From Uranotaenia lowii (Eukaryota; Arthropoda; Insecta; Diptera; Culicidae): a stretch of 64,000 nt of DNA. The notes beneath the pieces were generated by a model that was given only the letters and a program-made list of their open reading frames with translations, did not search any database and was not told the origin of the DNA. A program made the translations under genes and the position numbers. This document shows positions 32,641 to 45,190 of this stretch, in pieces (position 1 is the stretch's first letter; every line of letters begins with the position of its first letter). The DNA is taken from contig NC_073693.1 in the NCBI RefSeq assembly GCF_029784155.1, positions 281,497,456 through 281,561,455 on the forward strand. The letters run 5' to 3'.

Positions 32641-34758
32641 CCGGTAGCAAGCAACACACACTAATCCAATCCGGCCTCGTTGAAAACCCGAACAATCGCC
32701 CAACCAGGGTTCAGTTAGGTCTTATCAGCAGCAGCAGCAGCAGCAACAAGCAACAAACAATTATCGAGGGGCGGGCGTGAGTACCCATTAAAAACAAAAA
32801 GAAAACGCCATAAAAACCTTCACAACCTCCACCGGAGGAAAAAACGAGACAGCAGGTGGTTTCGTTCCAACTTCCAATCCAGGCAAGCGACAAAACCACC
32901 TTTCGACCGTCGTCCGTCATCAACTCTTTCGCGCTGAGAGCGGGAGAGTTATTGATTGTTATCATCACGTGTTCGGCTAGCAGTCTCTCGCTCCTTTGGA
33001 GCGATTGCTTCGACTGGAGTGGAACCCTACGAATGTCGCGCGGTCTACAACGTGGTAACGCTCGAGAGAGCGCGAGAGACTTTTGAGTCTTTGGAGCTAG
33101 TACGGTAGCCGGCTGCTACCGAAACAATCCCGCCGCCGGGGTTCCGTTGTTCTTTTGGCCGGAGTTGGCCAGCACTCGTTATCAACAAACAACTTGATTC
33201 GCTTCGTTATTTTCCAACCGTTTTTGTAGGTAGTCGGGTGGTTTTTTCTTCAGTCGGGTTAGGGTTCTACGGTATGGATACCTCAACGGGTTTCATGCTC
33301 TCTTCGGGTCGATCCGGTCGTAGTCGTTGATGATGGTAACGTGCGGTTGAGGGGAGGTTTGTTTGTCCAGATTGGGGGCTGATCCTGCTGTGAGGCGCGC
33401 GCTTTTGCCTGTGTATGTGTGTGAGTGGAGTAGATTCAAAGGTAGGTGGCTGTTATAGGGATTTTCCTGAGTGCGCGCACTCGTGGAAAGTTTGACGGGT
33501 GAAACTTGGGGGTGGTGAAGCTGGGTACGTTACAAGAAAGAGCAAAGAGCGCGCGCAAAAGTGCGAAAAACCTGCAGATCATTCCCGGTTTCGGAAGCGA
33601 CGAAGAAAAAAGACTACACCAGTCTTTTTTGCGCGGCCAGCCCAGGAGGACATCGCTGCTTCAGTACAGAGGCAACAATCTCGACACGGTCGGTGCGCGT
33701 TGGACGGACAAACCCGGGACAAACGGAATTGGAAGGAACAGTTTGTTTTTTTCCTCGAGTGATTCGCGTACGAATAAGGAACGCAAAGGGAATTCCTCCG
33801 GATTTTTTCTCGATCACTTTTTTTCGGCAACCGGATCAACGAAAAAACATTCCGGCTCCTGGATCAGGGGGTCTTGCGTTTGTGAATTTTTGTCGCAATT
33901 ACCGATAATGAGCCTCCTCGACCTTCATTAGGGGTGAACGAAGGCCATCAGCAGGGGTAACACACTTGTGAATGTTGTCTGCGGTCGTTCCAACGACGGC
34001 ATGCAAAATTAATGACCCGTAACGTGTGAGTGTGTGACACCAAGAAGCGTGTTCCCGATGACATTTATGACGTGCGGGGGTGCGTGAGTGTGCGTGCGTT
34101 TCCTCAAGTGAGAGTCCTGCGGCTGCCGTTTGGAAGCAGCAGGAAGCCTGAAGAAAAAAAAACCGGAAGAAGTGCCCCGAGAAGACGAAATTCTAACGGT
34201 GAAACAAGTGGGTGAGCAAGTGTCTCGGTAGACCATTCGAAAAAAAGGTAAACACCATTAGTGCAGACAGAGCAAAAAATGTGTAATGATAATTGTGTTG
34301 ATCAGTGATTGTTTTTATCGCCCAACCCCACCAAGTTCTTAGCCAAGTAGTGATTCCGTGCAATTGCCAAGTAGTGATTCCGTGCAATTATGCCAATCGA
34401 TGCAAGTGCCGTGAGTGTCGTGAATTCATTCATAAAACGTGATTAAATTGAGGATTTCAGGCGCCTCGATTCAGCTGCTGAATCGATAAACCATTGTCTT
34501 CAGACGCCGTTCTGCCCACAACCCATCTGAAATAAAAGATTTTTAATTGTGCAATTGCATGCACCGAATGTAGATTGTCATCATCGCAGCCGGAAGTTCA
34601 AATTCCCAATCCAATCAGCGGCGATTGGGTCTTTCGCGGGGAGAAAACGCAATGTTTACCACCGATTGCGGGTGCTCAGTAGTGGCGGTGATTGTTGATT
34701 GTTGTGTCAAAGTTGCTGTTGTCCGAGTTGAATTTCTGCCGGCGGATCTGCTCGAGAT
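32640..34758 (+). promoter_or_regulatory. GC-richer promoter and long 5' leader of the gene at 34759
   Basis: About 2.1 kb markedly richer in G and C and in unique sequence than the rest of the window. 32700-32760 holds a short CAG run. 32966-32971 is CACGTG. 33058-33080 has GAGAGAGCGCGAGAGAC, a GAGA-factor-like stretch, after CAGTCTCTCGCTC near 32982. Possible initiators (TCAGTC near 33252) are only weak candidates. Several short upstream reading frames lie in the leader (for example 33506-33931), none with a domain I know. The transcription start and any splicing inside this block cannot be fixed by eye. A 24-bp tandem duplication lies at about 34347-34390. Confidence 0.5.
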
Positions 34759-34902
34759 ATGTATCCCTGGTATCGCGAAACGCCACTAAGTGTCGGACAG
34801 ATTTGCAGTCCACTGGTGGGGACCACGACGGCTACGGCGGCCGCAACTACCATCAAGACCGAAATCGGGTACGGTGATTGTATGCTGGAGTTTCACAGTA
34901 AG
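34759..34902 (+). CDS. First coding exon of an unidentified gene (48 codons, partial)
   Basis: ATG at 34759 is preceded by an in-frame TGA at 34729-34731 and has G at -3. It opens a 48-codon frame starting MYPWYRETPLSVGQICSPLV and ending MLEFHSK. The frame meets a perfect AAG|GTAAGT donor after 34902 (phase 0); the sequence past it is AT-rich and quickly loses coding character. The peptide has a Thr/Ala-rich middle and IKTE, a match to the SUMO consensus (hydrophobic-Lys-x-Glu) common in N-terminal regions of transcription factors such as nuclear receptors. The long leader and large presumed first intron also suit a developmental regulator isoform. I do not recognise the gene, and that class is a guess. 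The next exon is not found in this window. Confidence 0.6.
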
Positions 34903-34908
34903 GTAAGT
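34903..34908 (+). other. Splice donor GTAAGT
   Basis: AAG|GTAAGT, the full insect consensus, in phase 0 after the 48-codon exon. Confidence 0.65.
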
Positions 34909-34964
34909 TTCGGTGCCGTAATAAAAGTAAAAATTCCTTAAGTGTATTGATATAGAATTGCATC

Positions 34965-35040
34965 GGTCCCAGGTTACAGCCTTAGGGAACGTCAAAGTCA
35001 GTGGTCCCAGGTTTCTGCCTTAGGGAACGTTTTAGTCAGT
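34965..35040 (+). repeat. 38-bp tandem duplication
   Basis: Two adjacent copies (34965-35002 and 35003-35040) containing GGTCCCAGGTT, TTAGGGAACGT and GTCAGT, with a few differences, directly inside the presumed intron. Confidence 0.9.
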
Positions 35041-38000
35041 GGATAAAGCTTCCAGACCATTTTTAATTTATTACTCAATCGGGATCCTTAGAAGCACAAA
35101 ATAATTTGTTTAATTTTTCATAATTAGACTTTTTCTCACTGCGTCGCTTCTGTCGCACTAGTTCAAACCAGCCGATGAAAGTGTTCCTCTTAAGTCTTTC
35201 ATCATAGTATGTTCGATTTAAGTCAACAAACTGTAATAAAAGCTTACAAGTGTTATTTAAAAAAAATGCTGAAATCTTATGGACCACGTTCATAATTACC
35301 ACGTATCTTGAAAAATATGGGGTAGTAAATAAAAACACCAAGTAGTGCGTGAATGAAGTCCTGTTAATCAAAAAATCATTACACCTTAACAATCACCAAT
35401 TGATCTTAATTCACTTTAACGTATAAATCAAATAATTAAAGTATTCTTTTCAAAACGATTTTCGTCTATCAGACACATAAATCTCGTTAACGACTGTAAT
35501 TAGCACATTTATCCCTACCTAGTTAATGTGACATTTACTCGGAAACTATGAAACTCGAAAACTCATCAGAAGTATTTGGCACATTAAAAAAATGCTACAT
35601 TTTCAATCTAAATAGATCTTAAAACATTCATCTGATTCAGTTTTGGTCAATTTTAACAAACATCAGTTATTTTCGTATTTTAGAATATTTCAATAATAAA
35701 TTATACTCATTAATATTAAAGTTTTTTACTTATTCTTTTATTAAAAAAATCGAAAAAGTAAAACAGTCTATAGAATAGTTAAGAGTGTTGATAGACAATC
35801 AATAAAAGCGTAAAATATTATCGGAAAAATGCAGAAAAAAATCGGGAATTCTTCCAGAAAATCGTGAATTTATGGCTCAGCTGCTCAGTGAATATATTTC
35901 AGTGCCTGTAATGTTCCAGGATAACTGAAAAATTATGAAACTTTCTCTCAACCAGGTTGTTAAAAATTCAACTTTTACTTTTGAGCAGCTCAAAAATGAT
36001 AAACTTGTAAAGTTGTTTCTGAGAACTAGCTAGTAGAAATATAAGCCTTCTTCGTTTGCATTTCTTTGCGTTCTTATGTATTTCGCCTTAAATTTTCATA
36101 TTCTTTTTTTTTGTTTAGGTAACAAAATGTCTAAGCTAAAATTCTGAACGTCAACTTATTAACACATTAAGGACCGCGAAGAAATTTAAGCCAGAAAACA
36201 CCGACATTCGATATTTCTATATCTTAAAAATATCTGGTAAAAATTTTACAAATTTTACAAATTTCGTATCTTTGAGCTACCGATAGTGTTGATTTTAATT
36301 TTGAATGATTAAGGGATTAAGTTTCATGATAAAATTTATAACATTTGAGTCATGCTTTTGAATGTAGCACATTTGCGGCAAATGAAAAAACGAGATATGT
36401 ATTTCGTATTTGGTCCGCAGTGTGTTAAACACATAATTTGAAGTATAAACTACACACATTATTTATTCAGCTTTGTTCATCGAATGAAATACATTTTACT
36501 CAGTGTGAAATTTAAGTTCTTATCCATACTGCCAAAGTCCATAGTTGAAGCTGAGTAGAAGGCTATTCAGTCTCAACATGAGACCTCAAATTAAAAAAGG
36601 TTTATAAAAAATGAATCATTCTTTTCCCTCCTTGCTTTGAATTCCTATATATTTTATGTAAGTTTATCTTATCAATATACTTAAATTAGCAATTATTAAT
36701 CTGAAGGGCTGCATATATTTGGGATGTTCTCAGTAGGAAACATTAAATTTCGAGCCTAGCTTTTATTGAAGAATAAACTGCTGCTAGTTGCGAGAAGCTA
36801 TCCACACTAGAGATTACGTTGCTTTAGGTGCTGAAAGTTTTCCTACTTTGGCTGTAACAATTACTCCAAAATGAAGAAAATATAGGAAAAATCTGATTTG
36901 AACGAGAACATGTGAATCGGTGAGAAAATTATTATTAAATTTGAAAAGCAGTGTGAATAATATTTAGAAAATAATCTTTTAGTATTATTGTGGTCAGTGG
37001 TATTATGTCATCTTTCCACTTTGAATCAAACAATTAAAATATTGACATATTTAAATGTTTTCAGATCACGAGTTTCACTTTAAGATTTTGCACTAGAATG
37101 AGTTACATAATATTAGAGCTCCAAATATACGAATAACGAATAACGAAACATAAGTTTTTTATTCTTTGTTCGTATATTCGGAGCTCTGATATTCTGTTAT
37201 TTTTTCTTGTGAAGAATGAACGTGAAACCAGTGATCTGATATCTTTCTGATGATGTATCTAACTAAATTTTTAACACAATCAATTTGCATTAAAGTTCTA
37301 TAGAAATTCAGAATGGAACGAAAAAGTTCGTAAAACGTTCTGCAAGGAACCAAAAATTTCGGAAGAAATTCTGCATGGAACCGAATAGTTCGTAATGAGT
37401 TTGTAACGAAGCACGATCGGCTCAATTGATTCCCAATTTTTGTAAGGTATTTGGAACGCACAAAAACCTTCTATGCTACTTGTTTGAACTTTTTTTTGTT
37501 CGTTAAGTAGTCCAAATCAAGCACTTATGGAAAACTGTTTTTATTTTTCTCGAGTAAAATTAAATGCATAAGTTAAAGTAACTTTTCGACTTTTGGTTAC
37601 TTGGGAAAAAACTAAAATTGGATCTCCGACTACGGGTCGATATCTGCATACGAAGGGTTTAAATACTTCAATTCTTTAAGAAGCAATAAGATTCAGATGG
37701 TAAGTTACTTATTTTCTTTAATATCATAACTTTCATAAAATTTAATAAATTACCCAAACCAGTAATATTTCTGTTTAATTTCAAACATTGCACATTTAAG
37801 AATTTAGCTTAGGCTTTTTCAAAAAATTCTTATTGATTTTTAAGATCGTTTTCTTGATAGCGAGATTTAAAAGTGCGCAAGGACCGGCCCATATCACAGT
37901 AAAAATTGAAAGCATAAATATGCTATGATTTTAGGGTTTTGTTGAAATTCAATCACTTATCAAAAGTAGAAACCGTTGAGTAGTGCTTTTGAAGCTGATT

Positions 38001-39641
38001 TTTGTTTTGTGTTTGAGAATCGGGAATTTCATGAGATCATGCGAGAAAAAGTCGGGAAAATGCGGAAAATAATTAATTGAAACTGAGTGGCCCTCGTGGA
38101 ACCACGAAAATTTAACCTAACAGATTATAAGGGAAATGTTTAACAAGTTATTATCGCTTAATTCAATTCAAATGAGCGTGAATTTGTCACATGCCACCAC
38201 ATCAAAACCAAAACAAATAAAACAAATTCACTCACACAGCCTCACGATATTTGATATCGCAAGCAACGGCAAGAAAAAAATATTGACATTCGTTTGCATC
38301 AAGATAGCAATGTCCCTTTATCTTTTAAAACTTTGTATTGGTAGTATTGAAAAGCTTTCGTTAGATTAATTAAGTTCCAGCGAAATTATTTTCACTTATT
38401 GTTATGTTATGTTCTGGACAGAGCAATTGCAGAAGATTATCGGTGAAATGTGTTAGATCAGGGGTGCGAAAACTTTTGAAGCAACATACATATTTTAAAG
38501 CGATAAATTTTCGACCAAAACACAACTAAAAAAAGGGAAATAATATGAATTTATGTGTTTAAAAAAGACAGAAATTTAACACCAGTTGACACATCACAAT
38601 TGTTTTAAATAATTTAAATTTTTCAATCTACTTAAACTTTTTCTCGAATATTAGTTAGTTCAAATGGAAACATTATTTGTTCTCCCCATTTTACTAAAAA
38701 CGAAAATTTTGGAAAGTCTTTCTATGGTTCGTAAATATGTTTGAACTGATGGTACTATCGTCACCACTTCAATTTAAATATCTTGTGGAGCTAAATCATA
38801 GGATAACTTTTCCCATGTGAAAATCGTACAAACGACAGAAACGCGATTGAAATTTCAGCAATATTTCCATTTTTTTCTCTCTTACTCAAAATTCACCAAA
38901 CTTTTTTTTTTTTGTAGTGATCAGTTTAAATTAATCATTAAACAATGTTTTTTTTGCCAAAAAATAACATATCATACCTCAAACGGAAAATTAGAGCCAA
39001 AAATGCTTCAAGTGACACTTTTGCGTAGAATCAGTACGCATACAGATGCTAATTCTACGAGAAGCTGTCACAAGGCTATACTTTTTCTATTATTTTAAAA
39101 GTTTGTATAGTTTTCATTTTTCCCAAATAATCAGGTTGAAACGTAATTTTAGATACTCGTTCCTCTTTGCTAATAAAAATGTATAGTTGAGTATCGATCT
39201 TGTAAGTAGAGCCTAAGGAAAAGTGATAGTGAATTTTTTTTCTAAGTAAATCACTAAAGGCTGCTTGCTCTTCCCCACCGACTATTTAAGTATTCTTTTC
39301 GGTAGATAACATATTATATCCAACAGGTAACAGTTAAAACTAATCTCAAGAAAATTTTTTGATAAAATTTGCAAATTTTCATAGATTTCATAGATTTAGT
39401 GTGATATTCTTGCGTAGAAACATCCACATCCTTGATCAAAATAAGTTCAGAACAAAGTATACTTGTATGTGTTTTATTAGAAAGTTAACACTAAAAGAGA
39501 CTGTTTCCTGTAAGAAAGTGAAAATGGCTCAAAAGTCACATGGGAAACTTTTGCAGGGAACGGCAGTAAAGATTAGAAAAATAAAGGAAATCACTGTCTT
39601 TTAAACGTTGGACGTTTAATCGTTATTAAAATATATACACT
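35041..39641. other. AT-rich, probably intronic, no gene seen
   Basis: Over 4.5 kb without a coding frame above noise. GGTTACTTGGG at 37595-37605 repeats the terminal word of the 10867-13631 element. 35870 and 38040 have CGGGAAT-type words of a decayed dispersed repeat. Minus-strand frame 37159-37461 has no recognisable content. Confidence 0.5.
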
Positions 39642-39832
39642 AAGGTTTTTTTTACGCGGTATGCATTCCGTCGTTAACGTATAGGACTTGGAATATTTTA
39701 GCTTAAAAAACGTGTTGATTCGCGAGAGCCGTGTAGAAGAATTGTATCCATGGCAAAAAACCGTGTAAAAAACAACCGTGTTCGAAAAACTGAGCAAAAT
39801 CAATCCGCGTAAAAAAAGACCTCAGGACTTAA
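39642..39832 (-). mobile_element. MITE-like copy of the TAAGGTTTTTTTTACGCGG family
   Basis: Left end TAAGGTTTTTTTTACGCGG; right end CCGCGTAAAAAAAGACCTC, its inverse with small changes. The body (TTTTGCTCAGTTTTTC, ACACGG, CTCGCGAATCAACACG, AAAATATTCCAAGTCC on the minus strand) matches 17031-17217 and the outer parts of 22996-25680. About 190 bp, non-coding. Confidence 0.85.
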
Positions 39833-40230
39833 AATCCTTTCTTTATGCGAATTTTCGAAATGTTATTTTATACAAACAATAAATAAACTGAAGTTTGAAG
39901 TTCCGCATAAGATTTTTGCATTGTTGCATGTTGAGCAAACTTTTAAAAATCATAAAATTATCATCTAATCAGTAAATCATAATTTAACAGATATTAAAAG
40001 CGAACTTTGTCAAAGTTTTCATCCCAGAAAATTTTTACAAATTCAGATTCCTCTGAGATAGGCTTCCGTAAGCTGATTCATGAAAATCATATGACTTCAG
40101 TAATGTAGATTGCGAATTTTTAAAATAAAATGACCCCATTTATCGACGTTTTGCATCATTTTTCTATTATATTTCTGAGAATAGCATCACAGATAATCGT
40201 CAAAACTTTGTGTGCTAACAGCCTTTTTTT

Positions 40231-40450
40231 CAAATGGCCAGGATTCGACCAGACCGAACTGAACGCCATAAGCATTTTTCCGAGACAGTTGAACTTTGTG
40301 TGCAAAAATTTTTTTTTAAGGATTTCACGTCTGTCAATCATATTCCTTTTTTCCGATTTTAAATATGAATTGCACTTGATTAATTTTTTGTTGTTTCAAT
40401 ATTTTCTCTTGGCGCTCAGTTCGGTCTGGTTGAAGCCCGGCCAAATATGG
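40231..40450. repeat. Inverted-repeat element with ~40-bp arms
   Basis: Left arm 40231-40272 (GACCAGACCGAACTGAACGCC) and right arm 40408-40448 (GGCGCTCAGTTCGGTCTGGT) are inverted copies around an AT-rich loop of about 135 nt. MITE-like; its outer limits are not defined. Confidence 0.75.
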
Positions 40451-40929
40451 TGGAATAAATAATTTCTCACAAAAATATCGGCTTAGTATTTTTAGCATAC
40501 AGCTTTATCATTGCCAGAAACGAAAAAATAATTATCTCACCAACGGACTTAGAAATGCCTGTAATCATCTGTAATCCGATGTTTTGTTTGCTCTCCCGAC
40601 CCGCTTTCCTGAATTAGAATTTTAAAATGGTAGTTGAATAACTAGAGCACAATGTAATCTGAACAAAAAATCTCCAATGTTTCTTTTTGCCAATATGTAA
40701 TATCCCGATCAGGAGAGCATATCAAAATTGTTACACAAAACCATCTCGACGAGATATTATTAACTTATTCAGCTATAGCTTTGATAACAAAATCTTCGTT
40801 TTGGTCGTTTCGAAAAAAAAATTATTATATCTCTTCAATATAATTCAATACAATCATAAATTTTTTTTCTACCGGGCAAACAAATGCTTCGAAAACTTTT
40901 ATTGGAAGTTTGAAGCTCTTATTCCAATT

Positions 40930-41005
40930 TACCAGGCATGATTCTGTTTAGTAGCGTGCGCGCCTCTCAACCTGCAGGTCGAGGTTCGTATCTCCTGGCT
41001 GGTAC
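40930..41005 (+). repeat. tRNA-like fragment
   Basis: GTTTAGTAGCGTGCGCGCC followed by ACCTGCAGGTCGAGGTTCG has A- and B-box character. CCAGG near 40932 can pair with CCTGG near 40994. The stems are too imperfect for a working tRNA. A tRNA-derived SINE remnant is likely. Confidence 0.35.
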
Positions 41006-41409
41006 CCGAACTTTTTTAGAATTGTTCAATTTCAAACTTGCATGAAAATGCATGAAAGTTTGAGCAAAAGTCAGGGGGTATTCCAACATATTCCATACAA
41101 GTTATTAATAAAAGACAAAAATTGCATTCAAGCTTGTATACATATTTTTGGATTTTTGGTGGTCTGAGTCCTATCTGATTGAGTTATAATCTTGATATAA
41201 TGCTATCAAGATGTGATATAATTTATTTATGCTTGCATGGACTTTTTATTATAATTTGAGATATTTTAACATCTTACGAGTACTAATTTATATTTTATTT
41301 TGAAAGGAAAAAATTAAATATCAAAATATCTTATCTTGATATCATTTTGTTTTTCTCTTCTGATAGGGATTGCTTCATTGCTTCGAATGACAGCACTGCT
41401 GGGTGCTTA

Positions 41410-41790
41410 GCGAGGTATTGCATAATTATTTTTCATGCCGTACTTCACTAGGCAACAGCAGGGATGCCAATCGAATTTATTATTTTTCAATGCCAAAAGA
41501 CATACCCCTGTTAAACAGCTAATAACTTCTTTACCCAATGTTCGATTCAGCGGAAATTCCTTTTGAAAATTTTTAAATTGGTGCAAAAACCGTACGCAGG
41601 CTCGGTTTAACAGAAGAAAACAAACAGGATGTTGATTTTTCAGAAAATCATATTCAATTTTCCCATGCAAACCTGAAAGTTCAAATTTACTCATGTAAAC
41701 GTTACTTAAAAATCCTGCAAAAAATGCGTGATGAGTTTTTAACCAAAACCGAAATTAAAAAATGACCCCAAATCGACTCAGTCTATTAAT
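41410..41790 (-). repeat. Dispersed repeat, inverted relative to 44850-45190
   Basis: On the minus strand it runs AGACTGAGTCGATTTGGGGT, TTTTTAAGTAACGTTTACAT, GAAAAATCAACATCCTG and onward into AAGAAGTTATTA. The plus strand at 44850-45190 has the same words in the same order. The 95-codon minus-strand frame inside is not conserved in the other copy. Confidence 0.8.
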
Positions 41791-44700
41791 TAAGGATTTT
41801 AGATACTGGTGAACGAAGTTTGGAAAAAATCAAGAATTTCGAAAATATTTTTATTAATTTTACGACAGATATCATTCTGGAATACCACTTTGCAGTTTTA
41901 ATGGCCTGTGGTCATATTTTAAAAATAAATGTCCTAGTTAAATCGTCCGAAATTGTTTCTGTTAACCCCTATTCCGTCCCATAAACTTTTACCCGTTACA
42001 GCCCCTGGAGGGTCATATTAACACTCATGACTAAAACCATTACATCTGTCTTGTTTCCAACCGATTTTTACAAAATTTCAAAATTGTTTAAGACACCCCA
42101 GATAAATTATGAAGGGAGGATTGAAAAGTTGATGTAATCCGGAACATTTTTGCATTTTTAACGAGTTGTCAAAGGTCGTTGTTTTTTCGAACCTTTTGTC
42201 TATTGGCAATTTATTAAATTAGAGGATTTTGAGTATAAACACAAGATTTTCGCAATAAATTCATATTCATAAAAAAGGTTATTTCATACCAATTTTAGTG
42301 ATGTAATTACGTAAGCGAGAAACATATTTGAGAGACATTACTAGGTTTCCAAATCTCTAAATTTTGTAAATATTTATCGGTTCAGAAACAAAAAAAAATA
42401 TAGCGATTTTAGCGTTTTTTTTCTGAGCTTTCAGGGTGCGTCCATTAATAAAAAATTATGCATAATTAAAGATTTCAAGAATTCACTGAGGGTTTCCGAA
42501 GACTTTTTTTTTACTTGGATGAACCCAAATAAATTAACAAGCCGCCAAACTTCCAATAGCGTCATATTGACTCTCAAGAGCTGATTAGGGTTAATTTTTT
42601 TTTAGGGATTTGAACTCCACAGGAGGAAAGGGTTAAATATTGACTTTCAATTTTTGAAGCTAAATATTTCTTTGGAATTCTGACCTCAGCAGAATGTTAA
42701 TCGATTATAGGTTTGTCAATAACATGTCAAACACCCTTATGTTTTGAACGATAAATACAGATCCAAGTATAAAATACACTACACCTTTCAGATTTCCCCT
42801 TGCGTAGTAATCGAACAGAAGCAAAAATTGTACTTCACGCTATTACTGCCGCTATTATTGCATTACAAAATTTTAATTCGCCGCAACAACCAGAAAATTT
42901 CCACATTTTTCAACCCACAGCACCATGCTGCAGTGCAGATACGCACAACATATTGAGCCCAGCGCAGTGACGAGACGTTGTTTGCGCCTGACGCACCGAC
43001 ATCATAAGGTGCGCGCGCGCGTATGAAGGTATAGGAACAATGGGCGCGTAAAACGGAAACCGAAAGGTAATTTGGAAAATTCTTTTCCAAATACCGACAT
43101 GAACTCTGTTACTGTGGACGACGACGAATCATAAATGTACACAACAGTAAACGCCACCAGCCTCGCAAAAGCTGATCTGCGTTAACCCTTCAAAGGGTTT
43201 GTTTACTTGTACCATAACTAACTCGCTGTGGAAAATCAATTTGAACAAAATCCCAGAACCCAGAAAGGGTTAAAGCAGTAGCTTCAATTGACCTTGATTT
43301 TCTTTGAGACGTTCAGACGCGAAAGTGTCGAAGAATTCCGGTACCGTGCCGTGTCTGAGATGTTCCTCACCTGCCAGGCCCTGGAAACAAAACCTATTCA
43401 GTCGAAGAGTTATCGGGGTCGGTCGAGCGGCTTCTTGGAAGTTCTGAAAAAGGTATGATGCGTGCCCATATTCTCCTCTCCCTTGTTTCGAGCTCTAGCC
43501 AGGGCCCAGAAAATGATCAACATGCAGAACATTTTAATTTCAGTACAATTATAGTTTTATTAATCCAGACCGAGAGCAGTCTTGCCTCCGTTTGGATCTC
43601 GCCATCATGCCGAGAGAAAAAATAATAAACACTAAAGGTAGTAAATGGTACCGGTTGATCAATTTCGTTCTGGGTCGTAATGAAGGCTATTATCTACTGA
43701 AGTGGATGATCTTGACTGGGTTGATGAGAAGAATGCGTAACACAGTTTGCGTTTCAGAGCTTGTAGGCGCTGAGAAAAAAAAAAACTTAAACTGGTGGTT
43801 GTTGGTTGAATTTTATATTACCAGATAAGATTTTATGTGATTTGGAGGAAATATTTTAAACCTGCAATTTTTATTTCATGGCTATTTTTGTTCAATCAAA
43901 CAGAAGAATATTTTAAGTTCAAAATGATATGCCTTTACACACAAAACAACTTTTATGCCAATTCGCATTGTTTTGATCGAACTTCGAAGTGAAAGTGCGG
44001 TAAATTTCCAACAAGCTTCGACCCCAGCAAAAAAAAATTAATACTCCACTGTCCAAGAGTAATCAAATTTACAAACATGTTTATCCACGGCTCAATTCAT
44101 CACAATAACCTAATTTGGATAATTCCTTCAATTGGACTCACCTGTCTGCCCACAAGCCGACAATTGCGGTATGAAAATTTTACAAACCATCCGCCGCTGG
44201 AGGGTCAATTTTTATTTACAGTTTTTGCTTCATATTTCTGAATCGGCCGTTGAGCTTCCTACTCTAGTCATGATAATTGACTTCTGCTCTAAATTGTGCG
44301 TACTCAACTTTGTTTATTCAGTGGTTCGAGGATGTTATTATTATTATTAGTATTATTGTTGTTGCCCACTGGAAATTATCGCACCCGTCAAAATGTGCGA
44401 CCTAATTGAGGGACACAGCTCGCTCAGCCACCAGTTCGGAAACTGACCGATTCTTTCCAGGCATCGGACCGCGAAAAAACTAATTCATCACCTCATCACA
44501 GTAATTCACTTCTTACTTCGTAAAACCGACTGTTGTATAGATATTTATGGGTTGATGATACGGAACTTTTCGCTTATTCTAACATGAGAGTACAGTTCAT
44601 AAATTTTATAAAGACCCTTTTCTCAATTGTTTTTCTGGCATGTCGGGATGAATAAGCCATTGATGCTTAAAATTCCAAGCAGGTTAAATTTTTCAATTTA

Positions 44701-44849
44701 TTCAGCAGTGTACACTAAAAAACTAGCTAAAACTCAAAGGTCCCTAGTGAAAATATAAGATATACAATCAAAGGTCGAAGGTGATAAAAAATCGGTTCAA
44801 ATCCGATACGGTACAGAGCTGTTCTAGAAAATTTGTCAACCACTGTGCC
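41791..44849. other. Mostly unique sequence, no gene recognised
   Basis: AT-rich apart from GC-richer blocks at 42940-43060, 43290-43460 and 44110-44470. These have short frames without recognisable domains. They may be conserved non-coding segments. Confidence 0.4.
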
Positions 44850-45190
44850 ATTAGACTGAGTCAAGTAGGGATCATTTTTGAATTTCTCAAACCCTGGGCT
44901 CTTAAAACCTTTGTTTTAGTTCAAAACTCATCCATGATTTTTCGCATAATTTTTAAGTAACGTTTACACGAGTAAATTGAAACTTTTAGGTTTGTAGGGG
45001 AGAATTGAATATTTTGTACTGAAAAATCAACATCATTTTTGTTTCTTCCGTAGATCCAAGCCAATTTCGTTGATTTTTTGCCAATTTATAAATTCTCTAA
45101 AAGAAATTCTCGGCTTAACAACTTAGTCGAAGACCGTAACTTCGTATTTTAGAAGGCAAAAAAGTTATTATTTACGCTTTTGAAAGAAAA
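44850..45190 (+). repeat. Dispersed repeat, partner of 41410-41790
   Basis: TTAGACTGAGTCAAGTAGGG, ATTTTTAAGTAACGTTTACA, GAGTAAATTGAAACTTTTAG and GAAAAATCAACATCATTT match the inverse of 41410-41790 with many substitutions. Boundaries are approximate. Confidence 0.8.

Noticed and set aside
33506..33931. 141-codon plus-strand frame as a separate gene
   Set aside because: It lies in the GC-rich leader, overlaps three other frames of similar length and has no domain; kept only as a possible upstream frame.
44760..44880. Another tRNA gene (GGTTCAAATCC)
   Set aside because: A T-arm-like word is present, but no acceptor stem or D arm can be paired on the same strand.
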